Assembly (NCBI GenBank): GCA_022448525.1
Contig: JAKVCX010000001.1
Coordinates: 422,734-486,733, forward strand
DNA length: 64,000 nt
Origin: Tenacibaculum sp.
GTDB taxonomy: Bacteria; Bacteroidota; Bacteroidia; Flavobacteriales; Flavobacteriaceae
Direction: 5' to 3'
Positions 46,398 through 56,745 of the stretch are shown here, in pieces. The position numbers and the translations under genes were made by a program. How positions within the stretch are numbered: position 1 is the first letter of the stretch; every line of letters begins with the position of its first letter. The notes under the pieces are model-generated. The model saw only the letters and a program-made list of their open reading frames with translations. It did not search any database and was not told the origin of the DNA.

Positions 46398-47447
46398 ATG
46401 GAAATAAGAAAATCAGCATTACTTATTCTTATTTTGATAACTCAAAATATTTTTTGTCAGAGTTTTTCTACTACACCAATTGATTGGAATTTACCTGATG
46501 GTGGTGCCGTAGGATATCCAAATGAAACTCTTTATGGTTATAATTTAACTGCTAGTTTTGACTTTAGTGAAGATGTTACATGGTCAACACTTGATATAAA
46601 TGGTGATCAAAAACCCGATTTAGTAGTTACCTCTAAAGATTACTACTCTTTTGATGTCAATAATAATCAGCATTGGAAAGTTTATCTTAATACAGGAGCT
46701 GGTTTTTCTACTTCAGCGATTGAATGGACTTTACCTGATGGTGGTGCTGTAGGATATCCAAACGAAACTCTTTATGGTTATAATTTAACTGTTAGTTTCG
46801 ACTTTAGTGAAGATGTTACATGGTCAACACTCGATATAAATGGTGATAAAAAACCTGATTTAGTTGTTACCTCTAAAGATTACTACTCTTTTGACGTCAA
46901 TAATAATCAGCATTGGAGAGTTTATCTTAATACAGACTCTGGATTTTCTACTGCAGCAATAGAATGCACTTTACCTGATGGTGGTGCTCAAGGCTATCCG
47001 AATGAAACTCTTTATGGTTATAATTTAACTGCTAACTTCGACTTTAGTGAAGATGTTACATGGTCAACATTTGATATAAATGGTGATGAAAAACCTGACT
47101 TAGTAGTTACCTCTAAAGATTACTACTCTTTTGATGTCAATAATAATCAGCATTGGAGAGTTTATCTAAACACAGGCTCTACGCTTGGAACAACTGATTT
47201 AAACAATGGTAGAAATTTAGAAATATTTCCTAACCCAACAGAAGATTTTATTGAAATAAACTTATCAGACTTAAATTTTTCGGATATTATTATTTTCAAT
47301 TCTTTAGGTCAAGTCATTTATCATGAAAACAATATTGAAGAAGATGTTTTCAAATTTGATTTAAGCGCCTTAAATAATGGTGTTTATTTTGTTCAAGTAA
47401 GAATTGAAAACAAGTACATAAAGACTGCTAAAGTAATTAAAAAGTAA
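46398..47447 (+). CDS. secreted protein with three 80-aa FG-GAP/VCBS-like tandem repeats and T9SS sorting tail
   Basis: LPDGGAVGYPNETLYGYNLTASFDFSEDVTWSTLDINGDQKPDLVVTSKDYYSFDVNNNQHW x3; LEIFPNPTEDFIEI...VKK tail. Confidence 0.8.
   Translation: MEIRKSALLILILITQNIFCQSFSTTPIDWNLPDGGAVGYPNETLYGYNLTASFDFSEDVTWSTLDINGDQKPDLVVTSKDYYSFDVNNNQHWKVYLNTGAGFSTSAIEWTLPDGGAVGYPNETLYGYNLTVSFDFSEDVTWSTLDINGDKKPDLVVTSKDYYSFDVNNNQHWRVYLNTDSGFSTAAIECTLPDGGAQGYPNETLYGYNLTANFDFSEDVTWSTFDINGDEKPDLVVTSKDYYSFDVNNNQHWRVYLNTGSTLGTTDLNNGRNLEIFPNPTEDFIEINLSDLNFSDIIIFNSLGQVIYHENNIEEDVFKFDLSALNNGVYFVQVRIENKYIKTAKVIKK
46456..47176 (+). repeat. three tandem 240-bp coding repeats
   Basis: tttacctgatggtggtgc... recurs with 240-nt period. 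Confidence 0.85.
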
Positions 47448-47560
47448 ATTATGATGAATTTCACTTTTTATAGCGGAACTTATATCTATTAAATAAAGTG
47501 TATTATACACATCAAAATATAAAATGCATGTTACAAATACCTTTGTAAAATATTTAAAAA

Positions 47561-47962
47561 ATGATAGAGAAGGAAAATAGAATGATTAAGTTAGTGAATG
47601 ATTATGAAGATGGGAAAATTTCACTTGACAAAACAATAGAAGAGTTTAATAAATTATCTAATAGAAAAATTGATTCATACATTCTGGATAATTATTGGAG
47701 ATCAGAAGATCTTGAAAATTTTGTTTCTAGATTTGCAATTGACGAAATTGAGAATTGGAAAGAAATAGATGATTCTAAGGCGATTAAATTAATTGACGAA
47801 ATAAAGAATAATCCCGGTAATATAGCCGTAGAGGAACGAAATATAGTAGCACTCGAAAAAAGATATGCAAAACCTGAGGGTTCACTACAAGGATTTGTGC
47901 ACGAAGAAGATTCAACTAAGATTTTAGATTTTTTAAAGACAGATAATGTAATACGTTTATAA
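47561..47962 (+). CDS. hypothetical protein
   Basis: 133-aa ORF. Confidence 0.6.
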   Translation: MIEKENRMIKLVNDYEDGKISLDKTIEEFNKLSNRKIDSYILDNYWRSEDLENFVSRFAIDEIENWKEIDDSKAIKLIDEIKNNPGNIAVEERNIVALEKRYAKPEGSLQGFVHEEDSTKILDFLKTDNVIRL

Positions 47963-47970
47963 AAACACTT

Positions 47971-48015
47971 TACTACAATGTACATAATTAATTGTGCCTA
48001 AATTCACTATCATTA
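47971..48015 (+). repeat. attC-like left-half remnant (class A)
   Basis: tactacaatgtacataattaattgtgcctaaattcac. Confidence 0.5.
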
Positions 48016-48333
48016 AAATGTTCTGATTTAAAAAACGGAATATTTGAATTAAAGTCTGATACCGGAACAACAATAATTGAAAGAATAGGAAATACACAGA
48101 TTGCAAAAAAAGGCGGATTGAATTATTACTCTGATGTGGAATGGATAACGGACTGTAAGTATGAGTTAAAAAATCATCGAAATCATAATGGAGAATTTGA
48201 AAAAGATGAATTGAACATCGTTTATACAGTTGAAATAATTAAAATAATGAGAGATTCTGTGAGAATTAAGACAAGTGTAAATTATTCTGATAAATGTCTT
48301 GAACGAACACTGAAAATAATTGAAATAAAATAA
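47992..48333 (+). CDS. hypothetical protein, probably N-terminally truncated
   Basis: Frame opens in attC remnant; core CSDLKNGIFELKSDTGTTIIERIGN. Confidence 0.5.
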   Translation: MCLNSLSLKCSDLKNGIFELKSDTGTTIIERIGNTQIAKKGGLNYYSDVEWITDCKYELKNHRNHNGEFEKDELNIVYTVEIIKIMRDSVRIKTSVNYSDKCLERTLKIIEIK

Positions 48334-48492
48334 CTATTGCCAATACAGTAAACAAAGAATTGCTGGCTTTGACTAAACTATGGTTAGTTACTAGTTTACA
48401 TTTTTCTGATTTCTTTCGGAAAATCCAAGCAAACAAATATTCACTTTCCTTATATCAAACGTTATTAACAATTAGTTGAATCCTATTAAAAA

Positions 48493-49182
48493 ATGAAAAT
48501 AAAAAAACTAAAACTATACACTAAAACACTTGAATTAGAAAAAGAATTCTACTCTAAAATATTAGGATTTGAGGTAATTGAAAACTTCTCAAATAGTTTC
48601 ACTTTAAAAGTTGGGTGGAGTGAATTAACCTTTGAAAAATCCCAAAGAGATTGTAAGTATCATTATTGTTTTTTAATACCATCTAACAAATTGACTCAAG
48701 CATTGGAATGGATGCAAAAAAGAGTTCAAATTATTGACTTAGAAAACGGAAAAAAAACTCAAAGGTTTGAAAGTTGGAATGCTGACTCGTTTTATTTCTA
48801 TGATGCTAGTGGAAATATTGTAGAATTTATTGTTAGATACGAATTAGAAAATCACGAATATTCAGATTTTAAAATTTCAGATGTACTATGCGTGAATGAA
48901 ATTGGCATGCCAACTAAAGACGTAGTAAACCTAAATAATCAACTTCAAGATAATTTTGGTACTGAATTTTGGAAAGGAGACCCGCAAAGATTTGGAACAA
49001 ATGGCTCACAGGAAGGTTTATTTTTATTACCAAATTACAATATAAAAGAGATTTGGTTTCCTACTTCAATTAAAATAAAACCAGAACCTTTTAGTGCTGT
49101 TATTATTAATAATGGGAAAAAATATTTTATGGAATATAAAAACGAAGAATTAATTACTCCTAACAACAAAGCACATAATTAA
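48493..49182 (+). CDS. VOC/glyoxalase-family protein
   Basis: KKLKLYTKTLELEKEFYSKILGFEVI...FYFYDASGNIVEFIVRYE. Confidence 0.8.
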   Translation: MKIKKLKLYTKTLELEKEFYSKILGFEVIENFSNSFTLKVGWSELTFEKSQRDCKYHYCFLIPSNKLTQALEWMQKRVQIIDLENGKKTQRFESWNADSFYFYDASGNIVEFIVRYELENHEYSDFKISDVLCVNEIGMPTKDVVNLNNQLQDNFGTEFWKGDPQRFGTNGSQEGLFLLPNYNIKEIWFPTSIKIKPEPFSAVIINNGKKYFMEYKNEELITPNNKAHN

Positions 49183-49229
49183 TTATATTACCACAACACC
49201 AAAAAAATATACACAAACAGTTACCTTCA
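49161..49229 (+). repeat. shortened attC-like site
   Basis: taacaacaaagcacataattaattatattacc...tatacacaaacaGTTACCTTC. Confidence 0.6.
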
Positions 49230-49238
49230 AGCTAAAAA

Positions 49239-49934
49239 ATGAAAGCCTTAAAACATACACTGATAGTGTTCATTTTATTTCTGTCTTCTTGCAATAAAAC
49301 AACGAAAAAGGAAAAACCTCTATTGAATTCCGATTCAATTAACCAGTTTAAACTTAAAAGAGAAGAACAACTAAAAAATGATTACTCAACCGCTGCTAAA
49401 CTCTTTGCTGAAGAAATTTTAAGAGATAATATTAGAACTCACGAATTTGATTTGACGAAACTTGAAAAACCTAATTATTTACGAATTTTCAAATCTAACG
49501 GACTTAAAAAAATAATTGCTTATTCAAATAAAAATTATCCTCAAAAATCTGAACCTAGTTATTATAAACATTTTACTCTTTTTGTAGCAACATTTGACAA
49601 TCAAAAAAGTGCTAAATTAACTTTTGAGCGAATTAAATCTGATTCAAAATATGGACTTACAGATGACTGGAGTAACCTCAAAAATGAAACTTTGGAACGA
49701 GTAAAGGCATTGGCTGTTGGTGCAAAACCTGGCGGAATGATAATTCAAATTGGAACACAAATTTTTAGTTTAGTCGAGACTTGTGGAGAAGTTCCTTTTG
49801 GAGCAAATTGGATTGAATATGAAAATCGACTCTTGAAATATTTAACAAGAAGCGGAAATGAAGAATTTGAAATTCTAAACGCAGATTGTGGAAATGATAG
49901 ATATCGATATAAAAAAACAAAAGCCAGAAGATAA
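49239..49934 (+). CDS. lipoprotein, paralogous to cassette 16
   Basis: LFLSSCNKT lipobox; NIRTHEFDLTKLEKPNYLRIF...VGAKPGGMIIQIGTQIFSLVETCGEVPFGANW. Confidence 0.75.
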   Translation: MKALKHTLIVFILFLSSCNKTTKKEKPLLNSDSINQFKLKREEQLKNDYSTAAKLFAEEILRDNIRTHEFDLTKLEKPNYLRIFKSNGLKKIIAYSNKNYPQKSEPSYYKHFTLFVATFDNQKSAKLTFERIKSDSKYGLTDDWSNLKNETLERVKALAVGAKPGGMIIQIGTQIFSLVETCGEVPFGANWIEYENRLLKYLTRSGNEEFEILNADCGNDRYRYKKTKARR

Positions 49935-49935
49935 T

Positions 49936-50052
49936 AAAACATATAAATAATTACGACAGAGTTTCCTCAACGGAAATTCAGTGTATTTAATAGTTTCACT
50001 GCAAATCGAGTCCTTTTGCCACGAAAAATCATTCACAAATACGTTGTGTATC
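49936..50052 (+). repeat. decayed attC-like site (class A)
   Basis: aaacatataaataattacgacagagtttcctcaacggaaattcag...cacaaatacGTTGTGTATC. Confidence 0.7.
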
Positions 50053-50084
50053 ATTTTAAAAATGCACAGAACAATAAATAATAT

Positions 50085-50573
50085 ATGTCTGAAAATCAAT
50101 TTTGGGGAATACTTGCAATCGTATTTATAATTTATATCGTTTTAATAATTCTTTCAGAAAGAAAAAAAAGTAATATTAGAGATAAAATTATTGAAAAATA
50201 TGACTTCGAGAGTAATGGATTTAAAGCAATAAAAGCGAAAAAAAACTATGTAAGAAAATCAAAGAATGGATTTGAATTTATCTGGCTAAATAAAAAAACA
50301 ACTCATTTTACCTTGACTATTGGAATTAATTTCATTCCAACAGTTGAATATAAAAATCGTTCACTTGTAGAAGACTTAAAATTTAATATAGGATTTCATA
50401 AAAGGAATAAGAAAAGTCAATTACTTGGGCAAAAGAATCCAATTTTGATTTCTAAATTTAAAATTAAAAAAGAAAGTGAAATCCCAGACTTTGATGAAAT
50501 ATATAAGTATTTAACTAAAGTTTTGAAAAATGAAAGACTAACTATGATTGCATGTAACAGAATGCCTGATTAA
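50085..50573 (+). CDS. membrane-anchored hypothetical protein
   Basis: FWGILAIVFIIYIVLIILSERKK. Confidence 0.65.
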   Translation: MSENQFWGILAIVFIIYIVLIILSERKKSNIRDKIIEKYDFESNGFKAIKAKKNYVRKSKNGFEFIWLNKKTTHFTLTIGINFIPTVEYKNRSLVEDLKFNIGFHKRNKKSQLLGQKNPILISKFKIKKESEIPDFDEIYKYLTKVLKNERLTMIACNRMPD

Positions 50574-50687
50574 TTGAAGTCGAAATTCTTCAGCGGAAAT
50601 CTAATCTTATTAATTATCTTTCTGCTAAAATGAAAAGAACTTGTGCCTTTTTTCCTCAAAAAATCATATACAAATACGTTGGTAATA
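50573..50687 (+). repeat. decayed attC-like site (class A)
   Basis: gaagtcgaaattcttcagcggaaatctaatcttattaattatctttctgc...acaaatacGTTGGTAATA. Confidence 0.72.
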
Positions 50688-50695
50688 ATTTAACT

Positions 50696-51166
50696 ATGAA
50701 AAAAATAACTAAGATTTTAAGCTTACTAGTAATTTTAGTGAGCTGTAATAAAAAGGAATTTAATTTAAATGGAAAATGGACAGTTAATCATATTTACCTT
50801 AAGGTAATAAGTAAAAAAGAATATACAAAAAGATTGAAAAGCGATTTCAAAAAAGACTTTAACAGGGAAACAGACCTTGATTATGATAAATACAATAAAA
50901 TCATACAGTTAGATGAAGGAAGTATTTATGATTTTCAATTAAATGACTCAATAGAAATCACTTACTCAAACACAAAATTAAGAGATAAGAAATCTTTAAA
51001 AACGAATTATACACTATCTGAAGACAAGAAAAAATTAAGTATCGGAAATTCTATTTATGCCGTTACAATAAATAGTTATAAAAGCATTACTCTAAAAAAA
51101 GTAAGTTTGAAAAATAAAAAAGATACACTTTTCACTACTTTAATTAAAAAAAAGAAATACGATTAA
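50696..51166 (+). CDS. predicted lipoprotein
   Basis: SLLVILVSCNKK lipobox. Confidence 0.68.
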   Translation: MKKITKILSLLVILVSCNKKEFNLNGKWTVNHIYLKVISKKEYTKRLKSDFKKDFNRETDLDYDKYNKIIQLDEGSIYDFQLNDSIEITYSNTKLRDKKSLKTNYTLSEDKKKLSIGNSIYAVTINSYKSITLKKVSLKNKKDTLFTTLIKKKKYD

Positions 51167-51192
51167 TAAAAAACAACATAACTTGATGTTAG

Positions 51193-51708
51193 TTGAGATT
51201 AAAATTAAAAAGAATGAAAAACAACCTTATTGAATTACATTCCATTAGAGCTAAGTTTATGATAAATTTTTATATCATATTGACTTTGATTTCTTTATTT
51301 TTTCTATCAAAAAATCTTTATGAATGGGGATCTGGTAATAATTCCAATTATATAACAATTTGCATATTCACTCTTTTGTTGATTATTTCGGTAGGAATGT
51401 ATTCATATTCCTTTTTAGGATATATAAATAAAGATCAAAAAACCGTAATTCTAAAAAAGCCATTTATAAAAAAACAATGGATTATTAAGTTTGAAGATAT
51501 ATTGACCGTGGAAAAAGAAAGATTATTTATCGCAAGAGGAAAGCACATAAAAATAAGCACGTATAATAAGGATAAATCGGACACTAACTCTTATTATATT
51601 TTGATCAGTAGAATCAGTTCATTATTTGGTTCTGATGATGCTGACTATTTATGGAAAGAAGTTTTAAAAAGAAAAAAGGAAATAAAGGAGAATAATATAA
51701 ATAATTAA
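51193..51708 (+). CDS. membrane protein
   Basis: Two TM helices. Confidence 0.65.
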   Translation: MRLKLKRMKNNLIELHSIRAKFMINFYIILTLISLFFLSKNLYEWGSGNNSNYITICIFTLLLIISVGMYSYSFLGYINKDQKTVILKKPFIKKQWIIKFEDILTVEKERLFIARGKHIKISTYNKDKSDTNSYYILISRISSLFGSDDADYLWKEVLKRKKEIKENNINN

Positions 51709-52012
51709 CTAATTCCAACAAGAGAACATAGTTTGTTTTAGCTAACAGGATTAATTAGCAAAGTATTTATACTGAACCTAAAATTAGTTTTTATTTGTTA
51801 AACTTTATCTAACACACAAGAACAAACCATTCTCCAAACGCTATGGAGCATTGAAAAATGGAAAAAATAACAGAAAAACTGCTAGACAAATTAAAGAACG
51901 TATTGAATTCTGATTTTTTAATTATTTCAATAAAAATAAATCGGATTCTTTCATAAATAATAATACAAGAATACGATAAGAGTAATTAAACTAATAAAAT
52001 GAAAACAGTTAA

Positions 52013-52561
52013 ATGAATAAGACCATTACAACGATATTATTAGGATTGACTCTTATGAGTTGTTCTTACGGTAAACACGAAAAGACAAACTGTAGCGAAA
52101 TCAATCAACTATTAGCTGAAAAAGACAGTTTAACAACTATAATTACTCAAAACAAGAATAATATGAAAAATCAGATGATTAGGTCATTAACTTTCCAAGA
52201 TGGTAAAGCAGAAAATGCTATGAACTTTTATTTGAAAATTTTTGATAATTCTAAAATTATTAGTGTTAAACGCTGGGAAAAAAATGCACCAACTGAAGAA
52301 GGAAAAATTATGCAAGCTACATTCGAACTAGATGGAAACCTTTTTATGTGTAGTGATAGCCCTCCTATTCACGATTGGAATTTTACACCAGCCGTTGCTA
52401 ATTACATAGAATGTGAAAATGAACGCGAACTTAATTTTTTATTCACAAAACTGTCAGAAAATGGAAAAGTTATGATGCCATTAAACAACTATGGTTTTAG
52501 TCAAAAGTTTGGTTTTATTCAAGATCAATTCGGTGTTTCTTGGCAATTAAATTTAAAATAA
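52013..52561 (+). CDS. VOC/PhnB-like protein with lipoprotein leader
   Basis: LMSCSYG lipobox; FQDGKAENAMNFYLKIFDNSKIISVKRW...FGFIQDQFGVSWQL. Confidence 0.78.
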   Translation: MNKTITTILLGLTLMSCSYGKHEKTNCSEINQLLAEKDSLTTIITQNKNNMKNQMIRSLTFQDGKAENAMNFYLKIFDNSKIISVKRWEKNAPTEEGKIMQATFELDGNLFMCSDSPPIHDWNFTPAVANYIECENERELNFLFTKLSENGKVMMPLNNYGFSQKFGFIQDQFGVSWQLNLK

Positions 52562-52589
52562 ATACAATCAAAAAACGTATCAGTCAATT

Positions 52590-53540
52590 ATGAAAAATCT
52601 AATATTGATTCTTATTATATTTTTTTTAAACCTTAAATGTAATTCTCAAGAATTTCAACCAGTACCCTTAAACCTATTTGACAGTCTGTTTACAGCTACC
52701 ATAAATAATGATTACAAAAAATTTAGAAGGCAATACGTTTCAAATAAGGAGATTCGTAATTTTAGTTATATCAAAGAACTACCAGACTCCTTAAAAATTC
52801 AAGAATCAAATGATCGTACATATATGGTAGACACTACTAGTTTAAGTAATTTTAATAAGCTTAAAAGTGTTATTAAAAGATATAATTTAACGAAAAAAAA
52901 TTTATACAGTACGTCTTTTAAATATATATCGCGTTTAAATAACAAAACAAACAAAAGAAGTACATATATTAAAAACATAAGATTCTACTTGGTTAAAGAT
53001 TCAACTTTTATATCCTTAAGCCCTACTGCCACTTATTTCTATAAGAATCAACTAAAATTCTTATATGAGTTGGATATTGATTTTTATCCGAAAGAAAAAG
53101 AGTATTTTGAAAAAAACTTACCATCAACCTATTTTATAAAGTCAATTCCCGTGAACTTTGTTGAATATGGTAATGAAATATATGAATTAATAAAAAATGA
53201 AGACTTCGAAGAGTTAATTAACAAATTCGCGAAGAAAAACGATATACATATTTTATATCCTACACAAGAGAAAAGAGATGAGGCCCTAAATACAATTAAT
53301 AGAAATATTGAAAGACTTAAAAAAGACAAGAATAATTTTAAAGTTATACAAGGCTATGTCAAAGATAAAGTGAGTGTTTATTGGAAAAAAAGAAAATATC
53401 TAAATGAACCTGATCTAAGAATAGCATTATATCTGAAAACTTCAGAAGGGTTTAAACTACTTAATCTCTATTGTATAATCAATAATAATAAAATTATGAT
53501 TTGTGATATAACAACAAATTTAATAACTGCCATGTATTAA
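52590..53540 (+). CDS. secreted hypothetical protein
   Basis: 316-aa ORF with N-terminal leader. Confidence 0.65.
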   Translation: MKNLILILIIFFLNLKCNSQEFQPVPLNLFDSLFTATINNDYKKFRRQYVSNKEIRNFSYIKELPDSLKIQESNDRTYMVDTTSLSNFNKLKSVIKRYNLTKKNLYSTSFKYISRLNNKTNKRSTYIKNIRFYLVKDSTFISLSPTATYFYKNQLKFLYELDIDFYPKEKEYFEKNLPSTYFIKSIPVNFVEYGNEIYELIKNEDFEELINKFAKKNDIHILYPTQEKRDEALNTINRNIERLKKDKNNFKVIQGYVKDKVSVYWKKRKYLNEPDLRIALYLKTSEGFKLLNLYCIINNNKIMICDITTNLITAMY

Positions 53541-53558
53541 TTTAAAAATAATTACGTC

Positions 53559-53921
53559 ATGAAAAAGTTGTTATTTCTTACTGTTGTAATCCTAATGAGC
53601 TGTTATAATCATCAAAAATTTGATAGTGAACTTTGGAAAAAATCCGGTGGAGAAAATATCACTTCTGATATAAGGTTAAAAATGGTTAAAGACTTAATAG
53701 AAAGCAAAGTCTTAATACACAAATCTGAATTTGAAATTATTGAAATAATTGGTAGTCCCACGAAACTGAAAGAGATCCAAAATGATTCAACTAAATATTT
53801 TCAGGTACAAGAAGTTTATAGTTGGAATATTGATCCAGATTATATGACATTTCTAAAAATAATTTTTAATAAAGATAAAACAGCAAAAAAAGTAGAATTC
53901 CATAATCCTAATCAAGAATAA
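53559..53921 (+). CDS. small predicted lipoprotein
   Basis: VVILMSCYNH lipobox. Confidence 0.68.
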   Translation: MKKLLFLTVVILMSCYNHQKFDSELWKKSGGENITSDIRLKMVKDLIESKVLIHKSEFEIIEIIGSPTKLKEIQNDSTKYFQVQEVYSWNIDPDYMTFLKIIFNKDKTAKKVEFHNPNQE

Positions 53922-54063
53922 ATAGAGCTTTACTTTAATTTATAAGATTGCATTTATAACTAAAATTAAATCTCTTAGATTACAGTCTCACAAAACTGGA
54001 AAACGACTCTTTGTCCTTTACTGAAAAAATCGAAAACAAACACATTGTCCAAAGAATAAGCAA

Positions 54064-54540
54064 ATGATAGTTGGAAATAAAAAATCTTTCGCTGTAGAAT
54101 TCACTCAGTCAGAATCTAATCCTAAAATGGGTTTTGGAAAAATTTGGATACAAAATCAATTTTATGGAACAAATGAAGATCTGATTTATTTTAATGGTTA
54201 TTTAATTTCATTACTTGATGAATTATTAAACCTAAAGACTGTTGAGTTTAAACATGATAATTTATCGGAATTAGAATTATTTAATTGTTTTGAAAATATA
54301 GAGAATGAAAACGATTACTTAATTAACGGTTCAACTTTTACAGACGACTTTATCGCCTACGGATTCGAAAAAAAAGGATATGTTCATCTAATTTGGAAAA
54401 TAAAGAATGATAAAGAAATATTATTTTCTGATTTAAAAAATTATGGAACTGATGTAAAGTTCTGTTATTCTGAAAAAGCAGAAATTGAAAAAATAAAAAA
54501 TGAATTATTAGAAAAAGTAAGTAAACAAAAGAGGACCTGA
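54064..54540 (+). CDS. hypothetical protein
   Basis: 158-aa ORF. Confidence 0.65.
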   Translation: MIVGNKKSFAVEFTQSESNPKMGFGKIWIQNQFYGTNEDLIYFNGYLISLLDELLNLKTVEFKHDNLSELELFNCFENIENENDYLINGSTFTDDFIAYGFEKKGYVHLIWKIKNDKEILFSDLKNYGTDVKFCYSEKAEIEKIKNELLEKVSKQKRT

Positions 54541-54655
54541 GAGATTATACCGTAATTTTCCTTAGCCAAAACCTAACCTTATTAATCATTTTCCAAAACA
54601 TTAGTAAAGGACTTCCCTCCTTTTCCCAGGAAAAATAATACACAAATACATTTTA
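54541..54655 (+). repeat. decayed attC-like site (class A)
   Basis: gtaattttccttagccaaaacctaaccttattaatcattttcc...acacaaatacATTTTAC. Confidence 0.6.
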
Positions 54656-54678
54656 CTTCATTACCACTCAATTAAAAT

Positions 54679-55722
54679 ATGAACATTAAACAAATAATTT
54701 TATCGGACGAATTCTGTTATCCATGTTTTCCAATTATTGAAAACAAATTTATTTATTTAGGTTTAAGATTTACAGACGAAGACTCAGATATAAATTCAGT
54801 TAAATCTTATCAAATTCAAAAAATAGACTATAAATCGGAAGATATAATTTGGTCTATTGAATTATATGACGACACTGTATTATGCAAACCTATAATACTA
54901 GATGACAAAATATTATTTAGTACGAACAGTGGTTTAATTGCTATCAATAAACTAAACGGAAAACAAGTTTGGAAATTTAAAGCAAAAATTGGGACTAGTC
55001 ACCTGAGCTCACTAGAAGACAAAATTTACTTGACAAATAAAAATGCAATTGAAGTAATTGATATAAAATCAGGAAAGAGACTAAAACAAAAAAAATATCG
55101 GGTAAAATGGATAGATAGTCCCGTTATATATGGACATAATAAATTATTTATTTCTACATCTAACTCAAAAATACTTAAAATAGACAAAGACAGTTTAGAG
55201 ATTTTAACTGAGTATAAATACCCTGGAGGTTGGGCTATAGGAGCTACTCCCGCCTTTTATAAAAATCAAATATTATCCAATTCGTATGCTTCATATATAA
55301 CAAGCTTTGATATTGATTCTGGAGACATAATTTGGAAAATAAAGAAAAAAGTAGGCTCTGAACCAAAGCAGTTAATCACTTCTGAATTTTTATATGCCAT
55401 TGAAACCATAGGTGCTCATAAATTAATATCAATCAATCTTTCGAAAGGTAAAAAGGTGTGGTCTAAAGATTATCATATCCATGAGTTGATAGATTTTGAC
55501 AATGACACGTTACTAGCAACTTTAAAACAAGAAGATGGTCAATACATTATCGGATTCTTAAGCAAGAGAAATGGAGAATTGATAAACTCTTTACCTTTAA
55601 TTAATTTTATATTTGACAATAGATTTCAATACCGTTTATGGAGTGAAGCTATAATTGAAAAAAACAATAAAAAAATTGTAGTCTGCTATAAACCAAATGA
55701 AATAACAATAATTACAAAATAA
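54679..55722 (+). CDS. PQQ-like beta-propeller repeat protein
   Basis: Repeated GLIAINKLNGKQVWKFKAKIG, SFDIDSGDIIWKIKKKVG, SINLSKGKKVWSKDY. Confidence 0.78.
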   Translation: MNIKQIILSDEFCYPCFPIIENKFIYLGLRFTDEDSDINSVKSYQIQKIDYKSEDIIWSIELYDDTVLCKPIILDDKILFSTNSGLIAINKLNGKQVWKFKAKIGTSHLSSLEDKIYLTNKNAIEVIDIKSGKRLKQKKYRVKWIDSPVIYGHNKLFISTSNSKILKIDKDSLEILTEYKYPGGWAIGATPAFYKNQILSNSYASYITSFDIDSGDIIWKIKKKVGSEPKQLITSEFLYAIETIGAHKLISINLSKGKKVWSKDYHIHELIDFDNDTLLATLKQEDGQYIIGFLSKRNGELINSLPLINFIFDNRFQYRLWSEAIIEKNNKKIVVCYKPNEITIITK

Positions 55723-55862
55723 AACGCTAACAACTATACGTATAATTAATTACGAATAAATTTCCTCATCTGAAATCAATCATATTAATTATCTTTCCAT
55801 ATCATCAAAAAATGACTCTCATCTTTTTCCTGTAAAAAATCATCTATAAATATGTTAAGACA
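55723..55862 (+). repeat. decayed attC-like site (class A)
   Basis: cgctaacaactatacgtataattaattacgaataaatttcctcatctgaaatcaatcatattaattatctttcc...aaatatGTTAAGAC. Confidence 0.78.
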
Positions 55863-55865
55863 AAT

Positions 55866-56615
55866 TTGAGCAAACCAATGAAAAAAGGAATTATAATATC
55901 AATCATTGGAATTATATTTATTGGAATTACATATTTCGGAATTGAAATGTATGGCTTTGCAAAAGGAGTACAAGAAAATTCTGAAAAACAAATTGAGATT
56001 AATAAAACAGAACTTATTGTTCAAAATGACCAAATAGGTGAAGAAGCATTGACTATTTGTAAAGAACAGTTTGAAAATGGAATAGTATTCCAAACCTGCT
56101 TAAAAAAATATAACTTATTTACTCTAAAATCACAAAACGGAGATATTGTATATAAAAATGATAATAATCCTGCAGAATATATTTTGACAGATTTCAACGG
56201 AGATGGTTTTTTAGATATTAAACTTCAATTCATGACTAATACTTCAGGGGTAAGTGAATTATTGGTTTTTGATGCCGAATTAAAATCTTTTAAGGAAATT
56301 GAAAACTTTTCGAACTTTCCTTCTTCTTTTAAGATTAGTGGAACTAACTTATTCTACTCTTATCGCAGAAGTGGATGTGCAGATGCTAACTGGGATAGTG
56401 ATTTGTTTTATTTAAAGGAGAACAAAGCAATAAAAATTGGAAACATTCACTCTGTAGAATGCGATAATGAAAATGACATTGGAATTTATATTTTTAAAGT
56501 TAGTGGAAATAATAAAAAACAAATAAAACTTATTTCAATAGATGAAAAGTCTTTTGAGAATAAATGGAAATTCATTGAAAATTATTGGTCCGAAAATTAC
56601 AGGAAATTCGAATAA
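55866..56615 (+). CDS. membrane-anchored hypothetical protein
   Basis: N-terminal TM helix; YILTDFNGDGFLDIKLQF FG-GAP-like segment. Confidence 0.65.
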   Translation: MSKPMKKGIIISIIGIIFIGITYFGIEMYGFAKGVQENSEKQIEINKTELIVQNDQIGEEALTICKEQFENGIVFQTCLKKYNLFTLKSQNGDIVYKNDNNPAEYILTDFNGDGFLDIKLQFMTNTSGVSELLVFDAELKSFKEIENFSNFPSSFKISGTNLFYSYRRSGCADANWDSDLFYLKENKAIKIGNIHSVECDNENDIGIYIFKVSGNNKKQIKLISIDEKSFENKWKFIENYWSENYRKFE

Positions 56616-56621
56616 AAACGA

Positions 56622-56745
56622 TTTCCTAAAAAAGTATCTAATTAATTACAACTTAATTTTCCTCAGCCAAAATCTAATCTTATTAATCATTTTCCAAAAC
56701 ATCAGTAAAGGATTCCCTACTTTTCTCACAAAAAAAATTTTAGTT
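56622..56745 (+). repeat. decayed attC-like site (class A)
   Basis: tatctaattaattacaacttaattttcctcagccaaaatctaatcttattaatcattttcc. Confidence 0.55.
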
